Assembly: GCF_029894335.1 (NCBI RefSeq)
Contig: NZ_JARXZC010000004.1
Coordinates: forward strand, 269,742-333,741
Source of the DNA: Kitasatospora sp. MAP5-34
GTDB taxonomy: Bacteria; Actinomycetota; Actinomycetes; Streptomycetales; Streptomycetaceae
Direction of reading: 5' to 3'
Length of the DNA stretch: 64,000 bases
Shown here: positions 33,295-45,471 of the stretch, in pieces
Layout of the letters: each line of letters starts with the position of its first letter
Numbering within the stretch: position 1 is the first letter of the stretch
Position numbers and translations under genes: made by a program
Notes under the pieces: generated by a model
Seen by the model: only the letters and a program-made list of their open reading frames with translations
Told to the model about the DNA's origin: nothing
Database searches by the model: none

Positions 33295-35766
33295 CTAGCC
33301 GGCCGGGCGGAGCCAGATGGTGGCGAGTGGGGGGAGGATCAGTTCGGCGCTGCGGGGCTGGTCGTTCCAGGGGGTGGGTTCGGCCTTGACCGGCTGGGAG
33401 TTGGCGGTGCCGCTGCCGCCGTAGCGGGTGGCGTCGGTGTTGAGGGCTTCCTCCCAGAGCTGCTCCGGGCCGTCCAGCGGGGGGAGGCCGACGTGGTAGC
33501 AGTGGCGGACGACGGGGGAGAAGTTGCTGACGGCGACGAGCGGGGTGCCGTCGGCGGCGTAGCGGACGAAGGAGAGGACGTTGTCCTCGGCCGCGCCGCC
33601 GTCGAGCCAGCGGAAGCCGTCCGGGGTGGTGTCCTGCTCCCAGAGGGCCGGGGCGTCGAGGTAGGCCGCGTTGAGGTCACCGACCAGCCGCTGGACGCCC
33701 TGGTGGTCCGCCGAGCCGGGCCAGTCGTCGGCGAGTACCCACCACTGCGGTCCCTGCTCGTGGTCCCACTCCGCGCCCTGGGCGAACTCCTGTCCCATGA
33801 AGAGGAGTTGTTTGCCCGGGTGGGCCCACATGAAGCCGAGGTAGGCGCGGTGGTTGGCGCGCTGCTGCCACCAGTCACCGGGCATCTTGGAGACCAGCGA
33901 CTGCTTGCCGTGGACGACCTCGTCGTGCGAGATCGGCAGGACGTAGTTCTCCGAGTAGGCGTACACCATCGAGAAGGTGATCTCGTTGTGGTGGTACTTG
34001 CGGTGCACCGGCTCCTTGGAGATGTAGACCAGGGAGTCGTGCATCCAGCCCATGTTCCACTTCAGGCCGAAGCCCAGGCCCCCGCTGTCGGTGGGCCGGG
34101 TGACGCCGTCCCAGGCCGTCGACTCCTCGGCGATGGTGACCACGCCGGGGCAGCGGCGGTAGACCGTCGCGTTCATCTCCTGGAGGAAGGACGCGGCGTC
34201 CAGGTTCTCCCGCCCGCCGAACTGGTTCGGCGTCCAGGAGCCGCCCTCGCGCGAGTAGTCGAGGTAGAGCATCGAGGCGACGGCGTCGACCCGGAGGCCG
34301 TCGATGTGGAACTCCTCGCACCAGTAGACGGCGTTGGCGACCAGGAAGTTGCGGACCTCGGTGCGGCCGTAGTCGAACTCCAGCGTCCCCCAGTCGGGGT
34401 GCTCGGCGCGCAGCGGGTCGGCCGGCTCGTAGAGCGGTTCGCCGTCGAAGCGGGCGAGGGCGAAGTCGTCCTTGGGGAAGTGCGCGGGGACCCAGTCGAC
34501 GATCACGCCGATGCCGTGCCGGTGCAGGGTGTCGATCAGGTACTTGAAGTCGTCCGGGCCGCCGAGCCGGGCGGTCGGGGCGTAGAAGCCGGAGACCTGG
34601 TAGCCCCAGGAACCACCGAACGGGTGCTCCATCACTGGCATGAACTCCACGTGGGTGAAGTTCAAGTCCTGTAGGTAGGAGGGCAGTTCTTCGGCGATCT
34701 CGCGGTAGCTGGTGAGATCGGGGCGCCAGGAGGCGAGGTGCAGCTCGTAGACCGACATGGGGGCGCGGTGGTGCACGGTGCGCGCCCGGCGTGCGAGCCA
34801 GTCGCTGTCGTTCCACTCGTACGTGGAGGTGTGAACGACGGAGGCCGTCTCCGGGGGGCGCTGGGTGGCCCGGGCCAGCGGGTCGGCCTTCTGCAGCACC
34901 CAGCCCTGGCGGGTGTGGATCTCGTACTTGTACTGGGTGCCGTCGCCCAGGCCCGGGACGAAGAGCTCCCAGACGCCGGACGAACCGAGCGAGCGCATCG
35001 GGTGCCCGGTGCCGTCCCAGTGGTTGAAGTCGCCGACCAGGCGGACCCCGGCCGCGTTCGGGGCCCAGACCGCGAAGGCGGTGCCCTGCACCCCGCCGAC
35101 CGTCCGGACGTGCGAGCCGAGCGCCTGCCAGAGCTGCTCGTGGCGGCCCTCGGAGATCAGGTGCAGGTCGAGTTCGCCGAGGGTGGGCGGCGTCCGGTAG
35201 CCGTCCTCCTGGCGGATCGGCCCGCTGCCCGGGTACGTCACCTGGAGGTGGTAGTCGGGGATCTCCTGGCCCGCCAGCAGGCCGGTGAACAGGCCCGACT
35301 GGAGATGCGTCAGCTCGGCCGGGCCGTGCTCGGTCTCGATCACCACCCGCTCGGCGAAGGGGCGCAGCACCCGGATCGTCACGCCCTCGGTGGCGGCGTG
35401 CGCCCCTAGCAGGGCGTGCGGGTCGTGGTGCACTCCGGCGAGCAGGCGGTCGATCTCGGCCGGCGGCAGCGGAGCCTCCGGCAGCCGCAGTGCGGCGTGC
35501 GGGCCGGTGGACGGGCCGGCGGACGCGCTGGTGAACGCGCCGGTGCGCGAAGTGCTGCTTCGCGAGCGGGCGTGCGCTCCCTGCTCCGTCGGCGCAGGCC
35601 GTTCCTGCGCGCCCCCCGCCGGGGCGGTCCGTACCACCGGCGCGGGCACCGCGGGCCTGCCAGCCCCCCCGGGAGTCCCGGTCCCGGGTGTCCCCGGCCG
35701 GCCGGGGAGGAAGGTGGCGGGCACGGCGGGCGTGCTGCGGTCGTGCTTCGGGCCGAGCGGAGTCAC
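33295..35766 (-). CDS. glgB: 1,4-alpha-glucan branching enzyme
   Basis: 823 residues. It introduces alpha-1,6 branches, acting together with GlgE. A disordered Pro/Ala/Gly-rich N-terminal tail of about 95 residues is followed by the N1 domain (LAGVHHDPHALLGAH), a CBM48 (WAPNAAGVRLVGDFNHWDG) and the GH13 barrel. The barrel has the catalytic Asp in GLRVDAVASMLYLDY, the Glu in TIAEESTAW and the transition-state Asp region LPISHDEVVHGK. The GTG at 35766 follows AGGAGG, so the long tail appears genuinely translated. It is 43 bases downstream of mak. Most homologues have a shorter N-terminus. Confidence 0.95.
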   Translation of the reverse strand: MTPLGPKHDRSTPAVPATFLPGRPGTPGTGTPGGAGRPAVPAPVVRTAPAGGAQERPAPTEQGAHARSRSSTSRTGAFTSASAGPSTGPHAALRLPEAPLPPAEIDRLLAGVHHDPHALLGAHAATEGVTIRVLRPFAERVVIETEHGPAELTHLQSGLFTGLLAGQEIPDYHLQVTYPGSGPIRQEDGYRTPPTLGELDLHLISEGRHEQLWQALGSHVRTVGGVQGTAFAVWAPNAAGVRLVGDFNHWDGTGHPMRSLGSSGVWELFVPGLGDGTQYKYEIHTRQGWVLQKADPLARATQRPPETASVVHTSTYEWNDSDWLARRARTVHHRAPMSVYELHLASWRPDLTSYREIAEELPSYLQDLNFTHVEFMPVMEHPFGGSWGYQVSGFYAPTARLGGPDDFKYLIDTLHRHGIGVIVDWVPAHFPKDDFALARFDGEPLYEPADPLRAEHPDWGTLEFDYGRTEVRNFLVANAVYWCEEFHIDGLRVDAVASMLYLDYSREGGSWTPNQFGGRENLDAASFLQEMNATVYRRCPGVVTIAEESTAWDGVTRPTDSGGLGFGLKWNMGWMHDSLVYISKEPVHRKYHHNEITFSMVYAYSENYVLPISHDEVVHGKQSLVSKMPGDWWQQRANHRAYLGFMWAHPGKQLLFMGQEFAQGAEWDHEQGPQWWVLADDWPGSADHQGVQRLVGDLNAAYLDAPALWEQDTTPDGFRWLDGGAAEDNVLSFVRYAADGTPLVAVSNFSPVVRHCYHVGLPPLDGPEQLWEEALNTDATRYGGSGTANSQPVKAEPTPWNDQPRSAELILPPLATIWLRPAG

Positions 35767-35809
35767 GGCGGGGTCCTCCTGCGGGGTTGGTGGAGCGTCG
35801 GGGGCGGCG

Positions 35810-37285
35810 TCAGACGGTGAGGGCCAGGCGGTTGATGGCGGCCAGCGGGATGGGCAGCCAGCTGGGCCGGTGCCTGGCCTCGTAGACCACCTCGTACACC
35901 GCCTTGTCGATCTCCAGCGCCCGCATCAGCTCGGGTGAGGCGCTCGGATCGCTGCCCCCGCCGGCGCTGTACCCCGCGCAGTACGCCGTACGGTTGCGCG
36001 CCGCCCAGGCCGCCGCGAGGTGGGCCAGCTCCGGGTCCGGCGGGGCGCCGGCCAGCAGGTGGGCGGCCGCGTAGTCGAAGGAGCGCAGCATGGCCGCGAC
36101 GTCGCGCAGGGCCGGCTGCGGGAGCCTGCGTTCGGCCAGCGGCTTCGCGGGTTCCCCCTCGAAGTCCAGCAGGACCCAGCCGTGCGGGGTGCGCATCGCC
36201 TGCCCCAGGTGCAGGTCCCCGTGGATCCGTTGGACGGGTACGCCGTCCAGGTGGTCCGCCGTCAGCTGGCGGAAGGCGGTGCGCAGTGCGGGCCGGTAAC
36301 GCAGCAGGCCGGGGACGGCGGACACCGCGTTGTCCAGCCGGTCCGCCATCGCTCCGGCGAGCAGGCCCAGCTGGGCCCGGTCCAGCCGGTCGACCGGCAT
36401 CGAGCGGGCCAGCACCCGGTGCACCTCGGCGGTGGCGCGGCCGAGCCGGTGCGCCTCGATGGCGAAGTTGCCCGGCGAGGGGTCGCCCTTGAGCCGGGCG
36501 ACCTGGTCGAGCGCGAGCTCCCAGCCGTCCTCCGCGTCGGGCAGGTAGCGCTGGAGCAGCCCCAGAGTGGCTGGTTCCGACCGCTCCATCCGGCTCTCGA
36601 ACCACGCGGCGACCCGGGGGATCCGGGTGGAACCGGCCCGGGACAGGGCGAGCGAGAGCTCCAGGTCCGGGTTGGTGCCGGGGCTGATGCGGCGGAAGAG
36701 CTTGAGGATGAAGGAGGTGCCGTAGATCACCGAGCTGTTGCTCTGCTCGGCGGTGCTGGCGCGCCCCGGGAGGTTGCCGGGCAGGCCGGGGCCCGGGGTG
36801 CGGCGGAAGGCGAGTGCGCCGAACCGGTCTCCCGTCGCCAGGTGCTCCAGCAGCCGGCCCGTCAGTTCCGGGTCGTGCAGCGCGTCGTAGAGCACCGCGC
36901 CGTCGTACGGGCCGCCGGTCAGCCGCCCGAGCACGGTGGACGGGGCGAGGCCCGAGGGCTGCTGCGAACGGGTGCCGAGCAGCAGCTGGTAGATGTCGCC
37001 GCCGCCGGCGTGTTCGACCCTCAGCAGCAGGTGCAGCAGCGCCGGGTCGCCGACCTGCAGCGGAGTGCCGAGCACCGGCGTGAGGCCGGTGATCGCGCGC
37101 CCCTTGCCGGCGTACCAGCGCTGGCCGGGCAGCCAGGCGGAGATCAGCGGCAGCGCGGCCTGCACCAGCTCGCTGACCCCGGGGGCGGTTCTCCGAAGCC
37201 CGGCACCACGCGTCGCGACGGGCACGGGAGTGCCCTCGGACGGCTCGTGGTGCACACGGGCTTGAGAACGGGAGGTTTCGGACAT
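35810..37285 (-). CDS. mak: Maltokinase (Pep2/Mak)
   Basis: 491 residues. Phosphorylates maltose with ATP to maltose 1-phosphate, the GlgE donor. The N-terminal cap (about 35-200, LPGQRWYAGKG) precedes an aminoglycoside-phosphotransferase-like domain with SNSSVIYGTSFILKLFRR (ATP-binding Lys), the catalytic loop VQRIHGDLHLGQAM and the metal-binding VLLDFEGEP. These match actinobacterial maltokinases. The ATG at 37285 has AAAGGGAG close upstream. In many actinomycetes mak is fused or coupled to treS; here they are separate, with a hairpin at 37453 between them. Confidence 0.93.
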   Translation of the reverse strand: MSETSRSQARVHHEPSEGTPVPVATRGAGLRRTAPGVSELVQAALPLISAWLPGQRWYAGKGRAITGLTPVLGTPLQVGDPALLHLLLRVEHAGGGDIYQLLLGTRSQQPSGLAPSTVLGRLTGGPYDGAVLYDALHDPELTGRLLEHLATGDRFGALAFRRTPGPGLPGNLPGRASTAEQSNSSVIYGTSFILKLFRRISPGTNPDLELSLALSRAGSTRIPRVAAWFESRMERSEPATLGLLQRYLPDAEDGWELALDQVARLKGDPSPGNFAIEAHRLGRATAEVHRVLARSMPVDRLDRAQLGLLAGAMADRLDNAVSAVPGLLRYRPALRTAFRQLTADHLDGVPVQRIHGDLHLGQAMRTPHGWVLLDFEGEPAKPLAERRLPQPALRDVAAMLRSFDYAAAHLLAGAPPDPELAHLAAAWAARNRTAYCAGYSAGGGSDPSASPELMRALEIDKAVYEVVYEARHRPSWLPIPLAAINRLALTV

Positions 37286-37452
37286 GACTCCCTTTCCCCG
37301 GAAGCGGGCTGACTGCCCGACGGGTCTGGCCGGGTCCGTCAGTCTTCCGGATTTCGGCGGCGCGACGGCGACGGCACGCGAGCAGGGCTCGGGTGTCACG
37401 CCTTAGTGTGGGTGGCCGTTGGGCTGTTCTCCGTACGCGGCGGTGCAGAGAT

Positions 37453-37490
37453 CTCCGGGGGCGCGAGTTCTGTCTCTCGCGCCCCCGGAG
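37453..37490 (-). terminator. Hairpin between treS and mak
   Basis: Perfect 15-base arms CTCCGGGGGCGCGAG/CTCGCGCCCCCGGAG with an 8-base loop, 35 bases past the treS stop and before mak. No T tail. It may terminate or attenuate within the glgE-treS-mak-glgB cluster. Confidence 0.75.
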
Positions 37491-37524
37491 GTGACGAGCC
37501 TGATGGATCGTTACTTCGCGGTTG

Positions 37525-39242
37525 TCACTTCGCGCGCGGATCGTTGTTCCGCGCGGGGTTGCGCAGCTGGAACCAGTAGAAGCCGTGCCCGGCCAGGGTG
37601 AGCAGATAGGGCCACTCGCCGATGGACGGGAAGCGCACGCCGCCGATCAACTCCACCGGATACCGCCCGCTGTACCGCCGCAGGTCCAACTCGGTCGGTT
37701 GCGCGAACCGCGAGAAGTTGTTCACGCACATGACCAGGTCGCCCTCGTGCTCGCGCACGAAGGCCAGGACGGCGGGGTTGCTGGAGGGCAGCTCGGTGTA
37801 GCTGCCGAGACCGAACGCCGGGTTGAGCTTGCGGATCTCGATCATGCGACGCGTCCAGTGCAGCAGCGAACTCGAACTGCTCTGCTGCGCTTCGACGTTG
37901 GTCACCTGGAAGCCGTACACCGGATCCATGATGGGCGGCAGACTGAGCCTGCCCGGGTCGGCGGAGGAGAAACCCGCGTTCCGGTCGGGCGTCCACTGCA
38001 TCGGCGTCCGGACCCCGTCCCGGTCGCCGAGCCAGATGTTGTCGCCCATCCCGATCTCGTCCCCGTAGTACAGGACGGGAGAGCCGGGGAGGGCGAGCAG
38101 CAGGGCTGTGAACAGCTCGATCTGGTTCCGGTCGTTCTCCAGCAGCGGGGCGAGCCGGCGCCGGATGCCCACGTTGGCGCGCATTCGCGGATCTTTGGCG
38201 TACTCCGCGTACATGTAGTCGCGTTCCTCGTCGGTGACCATTTCCAGGGTCAGCTCGTCGTGGTTGCGCAGGAAGATACCCCACTGGCAATTGCCCGGAA
38301 TGGTGGGCGTTTTCGCGAGGATCTCGGAGACCGGATAACGGCTCTCCCGGCGGACGGCCATGAAGATCCGCGGCATCACCGGGAAGTGGAACGCCATGTG
38401 GCACTCGTCGCCGCCGGAGGCGAAGTCGCCGAAGTAGTCGACCACGTCCTCGGGCCACTGGTTGGCCTCGGCGAGCAGCACGGTGTCCGGGTAGTCCGCG
38501 TCGATCTCCTTGCGGACCCGGCGCAGGAACTCGTGCGTCTCGGGGAGGTTCTCGCAGTTGGTCCCCTCGCGGGCGAACAGGTACGGCACCGCGTCCAGCC
38601 GGAAGCCGTCGATCCCGAGGTCCAGCCAGAACCGCAGGCCCCCGATCATCTCCTCCTGCACGCGCGGGTTGTCGTAGTTCAGGTCCGGCTGGTGCGAGAA
38701 GAACCGGTGCCAGAAGTACTGCTTGCGGACGGGGTCGTACGTCCAGTTGGAGGACTCGCTGTCGACGAAGATGATCCGGGCGTCCGGGTACTGCTTGTCG
38801 TCGTCGGCCCACATGTAGAAGTCGCCGTACGGGCCGTCCGGGTCCTTGCGGGACTCCTGGAACCACGGGTGCTGGTCACTCGTGTGGTTCATCACGAAGT
38901 CGATGATCACCCGCATGCCGCGCGCGTGCGCGGCGTCGGTGAACTCCACGAAGTCGGCCAGGTCGCCGAACTCGGGCAGCACCGACTTGTAGTCGGCCAC
39001 GTCGTAGCCGCCGTCGCGCAGCGGCGAGGCGAAGAACGGCGGGATCCAGAGGCAGTCCACGCCGAGCCACTGCAGGTAGTCCAGTTTGGAGGTGAGCCCC
39101 TTGAGGTCACCGATGCCGTCACCGTTGCTGTCCTGGAAGGACCGCACGAGGACTTCGTAGAAGACCGCGCGTTTGAACCACTCCGGGTCCAGGTTCTTCG
39201 GAGAGGTGTCGGCGAAGGTGTCGGGGACGGGCTCGTTCACTG

Positions 39243-39246
<4 letters not shown>
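37525..39246 (-). CDS. treS: Trehalose synthase (maltose alpha-D-glucosyltransferase)
   Basis: 573 residues, GH13. Interconverts trehalose and maltose; the maltose feeds maltokinase and GlgE. Motifs include [33 protein letters not shown], the nucleophile in [13 protein letters not shown], the acid/base Glu in [12 protein letters not shown], and [12 protein letters not shown]. Length is typical for a TreS without a fused Mak domain. The GTG at 39246 follows GAGGAA and overlaps the glgE stop by 4 bases (GTGA). Confidence 0.95.
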
Positions 39247-41474
<2,228 letters not shown>

Positions 41475-42111
41475 GCCAAGCTCCTGCCCGAGATCGGCGG
41501 CAGCTCCCGCCGGCCGGTGCAGGGCCAGGGGAGTACCGGGAGGACTGCTGGGGTGAGAGAGGACGTGCGACCGGAGACCTGACCCCCGCCGCAGCAGCCG
41601 TCAACCTGCCCGTCTCCGGCCTGATCCCGAAGGGACCGCGCGCGTCCCGGCGCGCGGCCCTCCGGGCGCGCCCCGGAGCGACCCAACCCACCCGAAAACG
41701 ATCGGGAGCAGGAAGAGGACACGCCTGATGAGCACCGCAGAGGCCAAACGGGCTAACGAAGATGATGGTTCGCCAGGGGGGAAGGTTCCGGACGTGGGGC
41801 AGCAGGGGGCACCAACCGGATCGCACTCCCCACGGCTCCAACGACCTTTGTGCATCCTCGCACCACCGGCAAGACCTACGGGTGGGTAAGCGCGCGATTT
41901 CGGACGGTAGGCGGGGGCATATCGACCAGTGGAAACGTAGCCGTTCCAGACTGTTCACACGCTGGGAGCGCGTGTGCCGCACCGATTGCGCCCCCTCGCG
42001 CCCCCCGTGCACCCGAGTGCGCCGAATGTGATCTCACCAATGGTCCGAACGGGTGTGTAAGACGACAGTTGACGACCCATCATGTGATGTCTCGGGTCTA
42101 GGCTTCAGGTC
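41475..42111. other. Divergent regulatory region between glgE and glgP
   Basis: 637 bases without a supported gene. Includes a small hairpin at 41956-41976 (CACACGC/GCGTGTG). TAGGCT at 42099-42104 lies exactly 7 bases before the glgP GTG. TTGACG at 42069 is 24 bases upstream of it, too far for a standard -35. Several open frames cross the region but none has a credible ribosome site. Confidence 0.6.
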
Positions 42112-44802
42112 GTGAAGGCAATCCGCAGATTCACCGTCCGCACCGTCCTGCCCGAGCAACTCAAGCCGCTGCACGAACTCGCGCTCAACCTCCGCTGGTC
42201 CTGGCACCCCGAGACGCGGGAGCTCTTCCGCTCCGTCGACCCGGAGGTCTGGGCGGCGGTCGGCGAGGACCCGGTGCGGCTGCTCGGCGAGGTACCGGCA
42301 GGCAGGCTCGCCGCCCTGGCGGCCGACCGCCGTTTCCTCCGCCGACTGGGCGACCTCTCCGACGACCTGCGCGACTACCTGACCGGCCCGCGCTGGTACC
42401 AGTCCGCGCTCCCATCCGCGCTCCCACCGGGCGACGGCAGCAGTCCGCTGCCCGCCGGCATCGCCTACTTCTCGCCCGAGTACGGCATCGCCGCCACCCT
42501 GCCCCAGTACTCCGGCGGCCTCGGCATCCTCGCCGGGGACCACCTCAAGGCCGCCAGCGACCTCGGCGTGCCGATCATCGGGGTCGGGCTCTTCTACCGG
42601 CACGGCTACTTCCGCCAGTCGCTCTCCCGGGACGGCTGGCAGCAGGAGCGGTACCCGCTGCTCGACCCGGACGAGCTGGCCGTCAGCCTGCTCCGGGAGA
42701 GCGACGGCACGCCCTGCCGGGTCGAACTCGCGCTACCGGGCGGCCGGACTCTCGCCGCCCACATCTGGAAGGCCCAGGTCGGGCGCGTCCCTCTGCTGCT
42801 GCTCGACTCCGACATCGAACCGAACACCGCTGCCGACCGGAACGTGACGGACCGGCTGTACGGCGGCGGCAGCGAGCACCGCCTGCTCCAGGAGATGCTG
42901 CTCGGCATCGGCGGCGTCCGCGCCGTCCGTACGTACTGCCGCCTCACCGACCACGCCGCGCCCGAGGTCTTCCACACCAACGAGGGCCACGCCGGCTTCC
43001 TCGGCGTGGAGCGGATCCGCGAGCTGGTCGACGCGAGCGGCCTCGACTTCGCCGCCGCGCTGGAGGCTGTCCGGGCCGGCACGCTGTTCACCACCCACAC
43101 CCCGGTCCCCGCCGGGATCGACCGCTTCGACCGCGACCTGGTCGCCCGGCACTTCAGCGGCGACACCGCGCTGCCCGGCGTCCCGGTCGACCAGGTGCTT
43201 GCGCTCGGCGCGGAGCACTGGGAGGGCGGCGACCCGAAGCTCTTCAACATGGCCGCGATGGGCCTGCGCCTGGCCCAGCGCGCCAACGGGGTCTCGACGC
43301 TGCACGGCGAGGTCAGCCGGGGCATGTTCAACGGCCTCTGGCCGGGCTTCGACGCGGCGGAGGTGCCGATCACCTCCGTCACCAACGGCGTTCACGCCCC
43401 CACCTGGATCGACCCGGCGGTGGTCCGCCTCGGCGTGGCCGAACTCGGCCTGGAGCGCGCCGAGAACGCCATGATGACGGGCGACACCAAGCGCTGGACG
43501 GGCCTGGAGAAGATCCCCAACGCCGAGATCTGGGAGCTGCGCCGCACCCTGCGCGCACAGCTGGTGGACGAGGCCCGCCGCCGGGTCCGCGCCTCCTGGC
43601 GCCAGCGCGGCGCGGGCGACGCCGAGCTCGGCTGGGTCGGCTCGGTGCTCGACCCGGACGTGCTCACCATCGGCTTCGCCCGCCGGGTCCCCTCGTACAA
43701 GCGGCTCACCCTGATGCTGCGGGACCCGGCCCGGCTGCGGGCCCTGCTGCTGCACCCGACCAACCCGATCCAGATCGTGGTGGCCGGCAAGGCGCACCCC
43801 GCCGACGACGGCGGCAAGCGCCTGATCCAGCAGATGGTCGCGTTCGCCGACGACCCGGCGGTGCGGCACCGGATCGTCTTCCTGCCCGACTACGACATGG
43901 CGATGGCCCAGCACCTCTACCCGGGCTGCGACGTCTGGCTGAACAACCCCCTCCGCCCGCTCGAGGCCTGCGGCACCTCAGGGATGAAGGCTGCGCTGAA
44001 CGGGTGTCTCAACCTCTCCGTCCTGGACGGCTGGTGGGACGAGTGGTACGACGGCCAGAACGGCTGGGCGATCCCCACCGCCGACGGCATCAGCTCCGAC
44101 CTCGACCCGGAGAGCACCGAGGCGGAGCGGCGGGACGACATCGAGTCAGCCGCGCTCTACGACCTGATCGAGCACCAGGTCGCGGCCCGGTTCTACGACC
44201 GCGCCTCGGACGGGCTGCCGCACCGCTGGATCGCCATGGTCCGGCACACCCTGGTCACGCTCGGCCCGAAGGTGCTGGCCGGCCGGATGGTCCGGGAGTA
44301 CGTCGAGCGGCTGTACGCGCCGGCCGCCGCCGCGCAGCGCGAGCTGTCCGCCGCCTCGGCGGGGGCCTCGCACGCGGGTGCGCGGGTGCTGGCGGAGTGG
44401 AAGTCCCGGGTCCGGCAGGGCTGGCCCGCCGTCCGGGTCGAGCACGTCGAGGCCGAAGGCCCGGCGGAGGCCCAGGAGTTGGGCTCGACGCTGACCCTGC
44501 GGGCCCAGGTCTCACTCGGCCTGCTCCGACCGGGTGACGTGGAGGTCCAGGTGGTCTCCGGCCGGGTGGACGAGACCGACGGCCTCTCCGACGCCGTAGC
44601 CCTCGCCCTCAAGCCGGTCGGCGGCCCCGACCTGGACGGCCGCCACCGCTACGAGGGCTCCCTGGAACTCTCCCGCACCGGCCCGTTCGGCTACACCGTC
44701 CGCGTCCTCCCCACCCACCACCTGCTGGCCTCCCCGGCAGAGCTGGGTCTGGTGGCCCTCCCGGTGGAGTCGGCGGGGATGGAAACGGGACTGCTGCGGT
44801 AG
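42112..44802 (+). CDS. glgP: Alpha-glucan (maltodextrin/glycogen) phosphorylase
   Basis: 896 residues. Phosphorolytic removal of glucose 1-phosphate from alpha-glucan ends. It is of the actinobacterial type with an N-terminal DUF3417 segment (LPEQLKPLHELALNLRWSWH). Further signature regions are YFSPEYGIAATLPQYSGGLG, EVFHTNEGHAGFL, and the PLP-binding Lys in GTSGMKAALNGCLNLS, followed by WWDEWYDGQNGWAIP. A C-terminal beta-rich domain of about 150 residues follows. The GTG start lacks a clear ribosome site and sits 7 bases after TAGGCT, suggesting a leaderless mRNA. It opposes the glgE cluster, so synthesis and breakdown share a control region. Confidence 0.94.
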   Translation: MKAIRRFTVRTVLPEQLKPLHELALNLRWSWHPETRELFRSVDPEVWAAVGEDPVRLLGEVPAGRLAALAADRRFLRRLGDLSDDLRDYLTGPRWYQSALPSALPPGDGSSPLPAGIAYFSPEYGIAATLPQYSGGLGILAGDHLKAASDLGVPIIGVGLFYRHGYFRQSLSRDGWQQERYPLLDPDELAVSLLRESDGTPCRVELALPGGRTLAAHIWKAQVGRVPLLLLDSDIEPNTAADRNVTDRLYGGGSEHRLLQEMLLGIGGVRAVRTYCRLTDHAAPEVFHTNEGHAGFLGVERIRELVDASGLDFAAALEAVRAGTLFTTHTPVPAGIDRFDRDLVARHFSGDTALPGVPVDQVLALGAEHWEGGDPKLFNMAAMGLRLAQRANGVSTLHGEVSRGMFNGLWPGFDAAEVPITSVTNGVHAPTWIDPAVVRLGVAELGLERAENAMMTGDTKRWTGLEKIPNAEIWELRRTLRAQLVDEARRRVRASWRQRGAGDAELGWVGSVLDPDVLTIGFARRVPSYKRLTLMLRDPARLRALLLHPTNPIQIVVAGKAHPADDGGKRLIQQMVAFADDPAVRHRIVFLPDYDMAMAQHLYPGCDVWLNNPLRPLEACGTSGMKAALNGCLNLSVLDGWWDEWYDGQNGWAIPTADGISSDLDPESTEAERRDDIESAALYDLIEHQVAARFYDRASDGLPHRWIAMVRHTLVTLGPKVLAGRMVREYVERLYAPAAAAQRELSAASAGASHAGARVLAEWKSRVRQGWPAVRVEHVEAEGPAEAQELGSTLTLRAQVSLGLLRPGDVEVQVVSGRVDETDGLSDAVALALKPVGGPDLDGRHRYEGSLELSRTGPFGYTVRVLPTHHLLASPAELGLVALPVESAGMETGLLR

Positions 44803-44828
44803 CCCGTTGGACAGGACGGGGTGACCAA

Positions 44829-44907
44829 CAGGGGTGTGAGGAACTGCGCGAACTCGGAAGGCAGCGGTCTGCAGCCTCCCGCCTAGCGCAAGTTCCTCGC
44901 CCCGGGC
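44829..44907. repeat. Dispersed intergenic hairpin repeat, copy C (degenerate)
   Basis: AGGGGTGTGAGGAACTGCGC at 44829 matches copy B (28007) almost base for base on the left arm. The right arm (AGTTCCTCGCCCC) still pairs through GAGGAACT/AGTTCCTC. It lies between convergent glgP (stop 44802) and the DinB-like gene (stop 44921). Confidence 0.65.
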
Positions 44908-44920
44908 CCTGGTGGAGCCG

Positions 44921-45430
44921 CTACGCGCCGACGACTCCGTCGATGCCCTCGCGCAGGAAGTCCGCGTGGCCGTTGTGGCGGGCGTACTCGGTGATCACGT
45001 GGAGCATGACCATCCGGAGGGAGACGTCCTCGCCCCACCTGGCGAAGTGGCCGGTGAGGTCGAGGGAGTCCGCCGCTGCCTCGATCCGGCGGGAGTGGTC
45101 GACCTCGGCCTGCCAGGCGGCGAACGCCTCCGGGCGGGTGGAGGTGGTCGCGTCGTACGCCTCCTGGAAGTCGAACTTGTCGGACCAGACGAGCGGGATG
45201 TCCTCCTGGTTGATCACCCGGCGGAACCAGGTGCGCTCGACCTCGGCCATGTGCCGGACCAGGCCGAGCAGGGAGAGGGTCGAGGGCGGCATCGACTTGC
45301 GCCGCAGGTCCTCGTCGGAGAGGCCCTCGCACTTCATGGCGAGCGTGGCGCGGTGGACTTCGAGGTAGCCGCGCAGGGTCTCGCGCTCGTCTCCGGTGCG
45401 GGGCGGGTCGATGCGGTTGTCGGTGGTCAC
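44921..45430 (-). CDS. DinB-family (DUF664) protein
   Basis: 169 residues in a four-helix bundle. Metal-ligand His positions are recognisable in LLGLVRHMAEVERTWF and the C-terminal LHVITEYARHNGHADFLREG. The latter block is the hallmark of the DUF664/DinB-like group in actinomycetes; related members include mycothiol-dependent enzymes. Substrate unknown. The GTG at 45430 has only GGGAA upstream. It lies 41 bases downstream of the ABC exporter operon on the same strand and may be co-transcribed. Confidence 0.88.
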   Translation of the reverse strand: MTTDNRIDPPRTGDERETLRGYLEVHRATLAMKCEGLSDEDLRRKSMPPSTLSLLGLVRHMAEVERTWFRRVINQEDIPLVWSDKFDFQEAYDATTSTRPEAFAAWQAEVDHSRRIEAAADSLDLTGHFARWGEDVSLRMVMLHVITEYARHNGHADFLREGIDGVVGA

Positions 45431-45471
45431 TGGTGATTCCCGTTCTGTGGTGCTCAGATGAGGCGCGGTGC

